From a virus: a stretch of DNA of 56,826 nucleotides. Shown here piece after piece: positions 56,637 to 56,826 of the stretch. The stretch's first letter is position 1. Each line of letters opens with the position of its first letter. Position numbers and translations under genes: made by a program. The notes below the pieces were generated by a model. That model was not told the DNA's origin and searched no databases. It saw only the letters and a program-made list of their open reading frames with translations. The DNA lies in IMG/VR virus record IMGVR_UViG_3300042569_001383, positions 88,125 through 144,950 of that record. The stretch is one strand, 5' to 3'.

Positions 56637-56826
56637 TAATCAACTAAAATCGTCGATGTATTTTCTTGACAACATTGAACTCCAATTCGCATCAATGCTT
56701 GCTCTTTTGCTTTGGCTTCTACCATGATATCTACCGCATTAACACCATACGTATCAGGCGTAGACAAAATAAAGTCAGCATGAGCTTGTTCTTTTATTTT
56801 TGTGAATTCTTTGTATTGTTTGTGGA
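56636..56826 (-). CDS. C-terminal end of a gene truncated by the window edge
   Basis: The frame is open from the right edge to a TAA at 56636-56638, giving 62 residues. The readable end contains TPDTYGVNAVDIMVEAKAKE and ALMRIGVQCCQENTSTILVD. Nothing identifies it from this fragment. Its stop overlaps the promoter-like motif of the next gene. Confidence 0.6.
   Translation of the reverse strand, partial: HKQYKEFTKIKEQAHADFILSTPDTYGVNAVDIMVEAKAKEQALMRIGVQCCQENTSTILVD

Noticed and set aside
1-56826. tRNA genes, CRISPR arrays, insertion sequences, introns or homing endonucleases
   Set aside because: Gene-free gaps are too short for tRNAs except the 200-base AT-rich stretch, which has no cloverleaf. 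The only regular repeats are coding repeats or the three 9-mers, and no transposase or endonuclease motif of the mobile type was seen.

Overview
The window is one continuous late-gene region of a T4-like (contractile-tailed, myovirus-type) bacteriophage. Every gene I can support lies on the minus strand, so transcription runs from base 56826 towards base 1. Genes are packed tightly, with many ATGA or TAATG overlaps. Recognisable T4 counterparts are the late sigma factor gp55, central spike gp5, baseplate gp25 and gp6, recombination nuclease gp47/gp46, primase gp61, terminase gp17, portal gp20, prohead protease gp21, core gp22, capsid gp23, neck gp13/gp14/gp15, sheath gp18, tube gp19 and chaperone gp26. 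The DNA is AT-rich. A phage-encoded ribosomal protein bS21 has the C-terminal pattern I associate with Bacteroidota, so a Bacteroidota host is my best inference; nothing else in the window fixes the host.

Layout in transcription order. (1) 56.8-54.0 kb: small proteins, an HD-domain hydrolase, a one-span membrane protein, the late sigma factor and a conserved coiled-coil protein. (2) 54.0-39.9 kb: baseplate and adhesin module (spike, gp25, gp6, a very large wedge-like protein and two proteins with LamG-like folds). (3) 39.9-34.6 kb: an island of a minimal kinase-like protein, a T7-endonuclease-I-like resolvase, a primase and a single-chain Mre11-Rad50 (gp47-gp46) fusion. (4) 34.6-27.0 kb: a large tail protein, an NMN-adenylyltransferase-like/ligase-like fusion, an acidic low-complexity protein, a Cys-rich protein and two small membrane proteins. 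(5) 27.0-16.8 kb: DNA packaging and head (terminase, portal, protease, bS21, core, capsid). (6) 16.8-13.1 kb: PhoH and the neck. (7) 13.1-4.5 kb: a repetitive fibre protein and four tandem paralogous beta-helix-like appendage proteins. (8) 4.5-0 kb: sheath, tube, a gp26-type chaperone with a frameshift-type second ORF, and the start of the likely tape measure.

Regulation. A coding-strand motif ATATTTATA or ATATTTATT, usually followed by TAAAA, occurs at 19 gene-front sites, nearly always 5-27 nt before a start codon. It matches the T4 late promoter TATAAATA at 6 of 8 positions and is plausibly the promoter of the gp55-like factor encoded here. Four good Rho-independent terminators and one terminator-like hairpin (with a promoter motif in its loop) subdivide the transcription. 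About half of the genes have a clear Shine-Dalgarno sequence, which is notable if the host ribosome hides its anti-SD and the phage supplies its own bS21.

Most interesting items: the bS21 gene, the adenylyltransferase-ligase fusion, the gp47-gp46 fusion, the probable -2/+1 frameshift in the tail chaperone, the variant late promoter, the four-gene paralogous array and the truncated kinase. No tRNA, CRISPR array, insertion sequence or intron was seen. No gene-free stretch exceeds about 200 bases.
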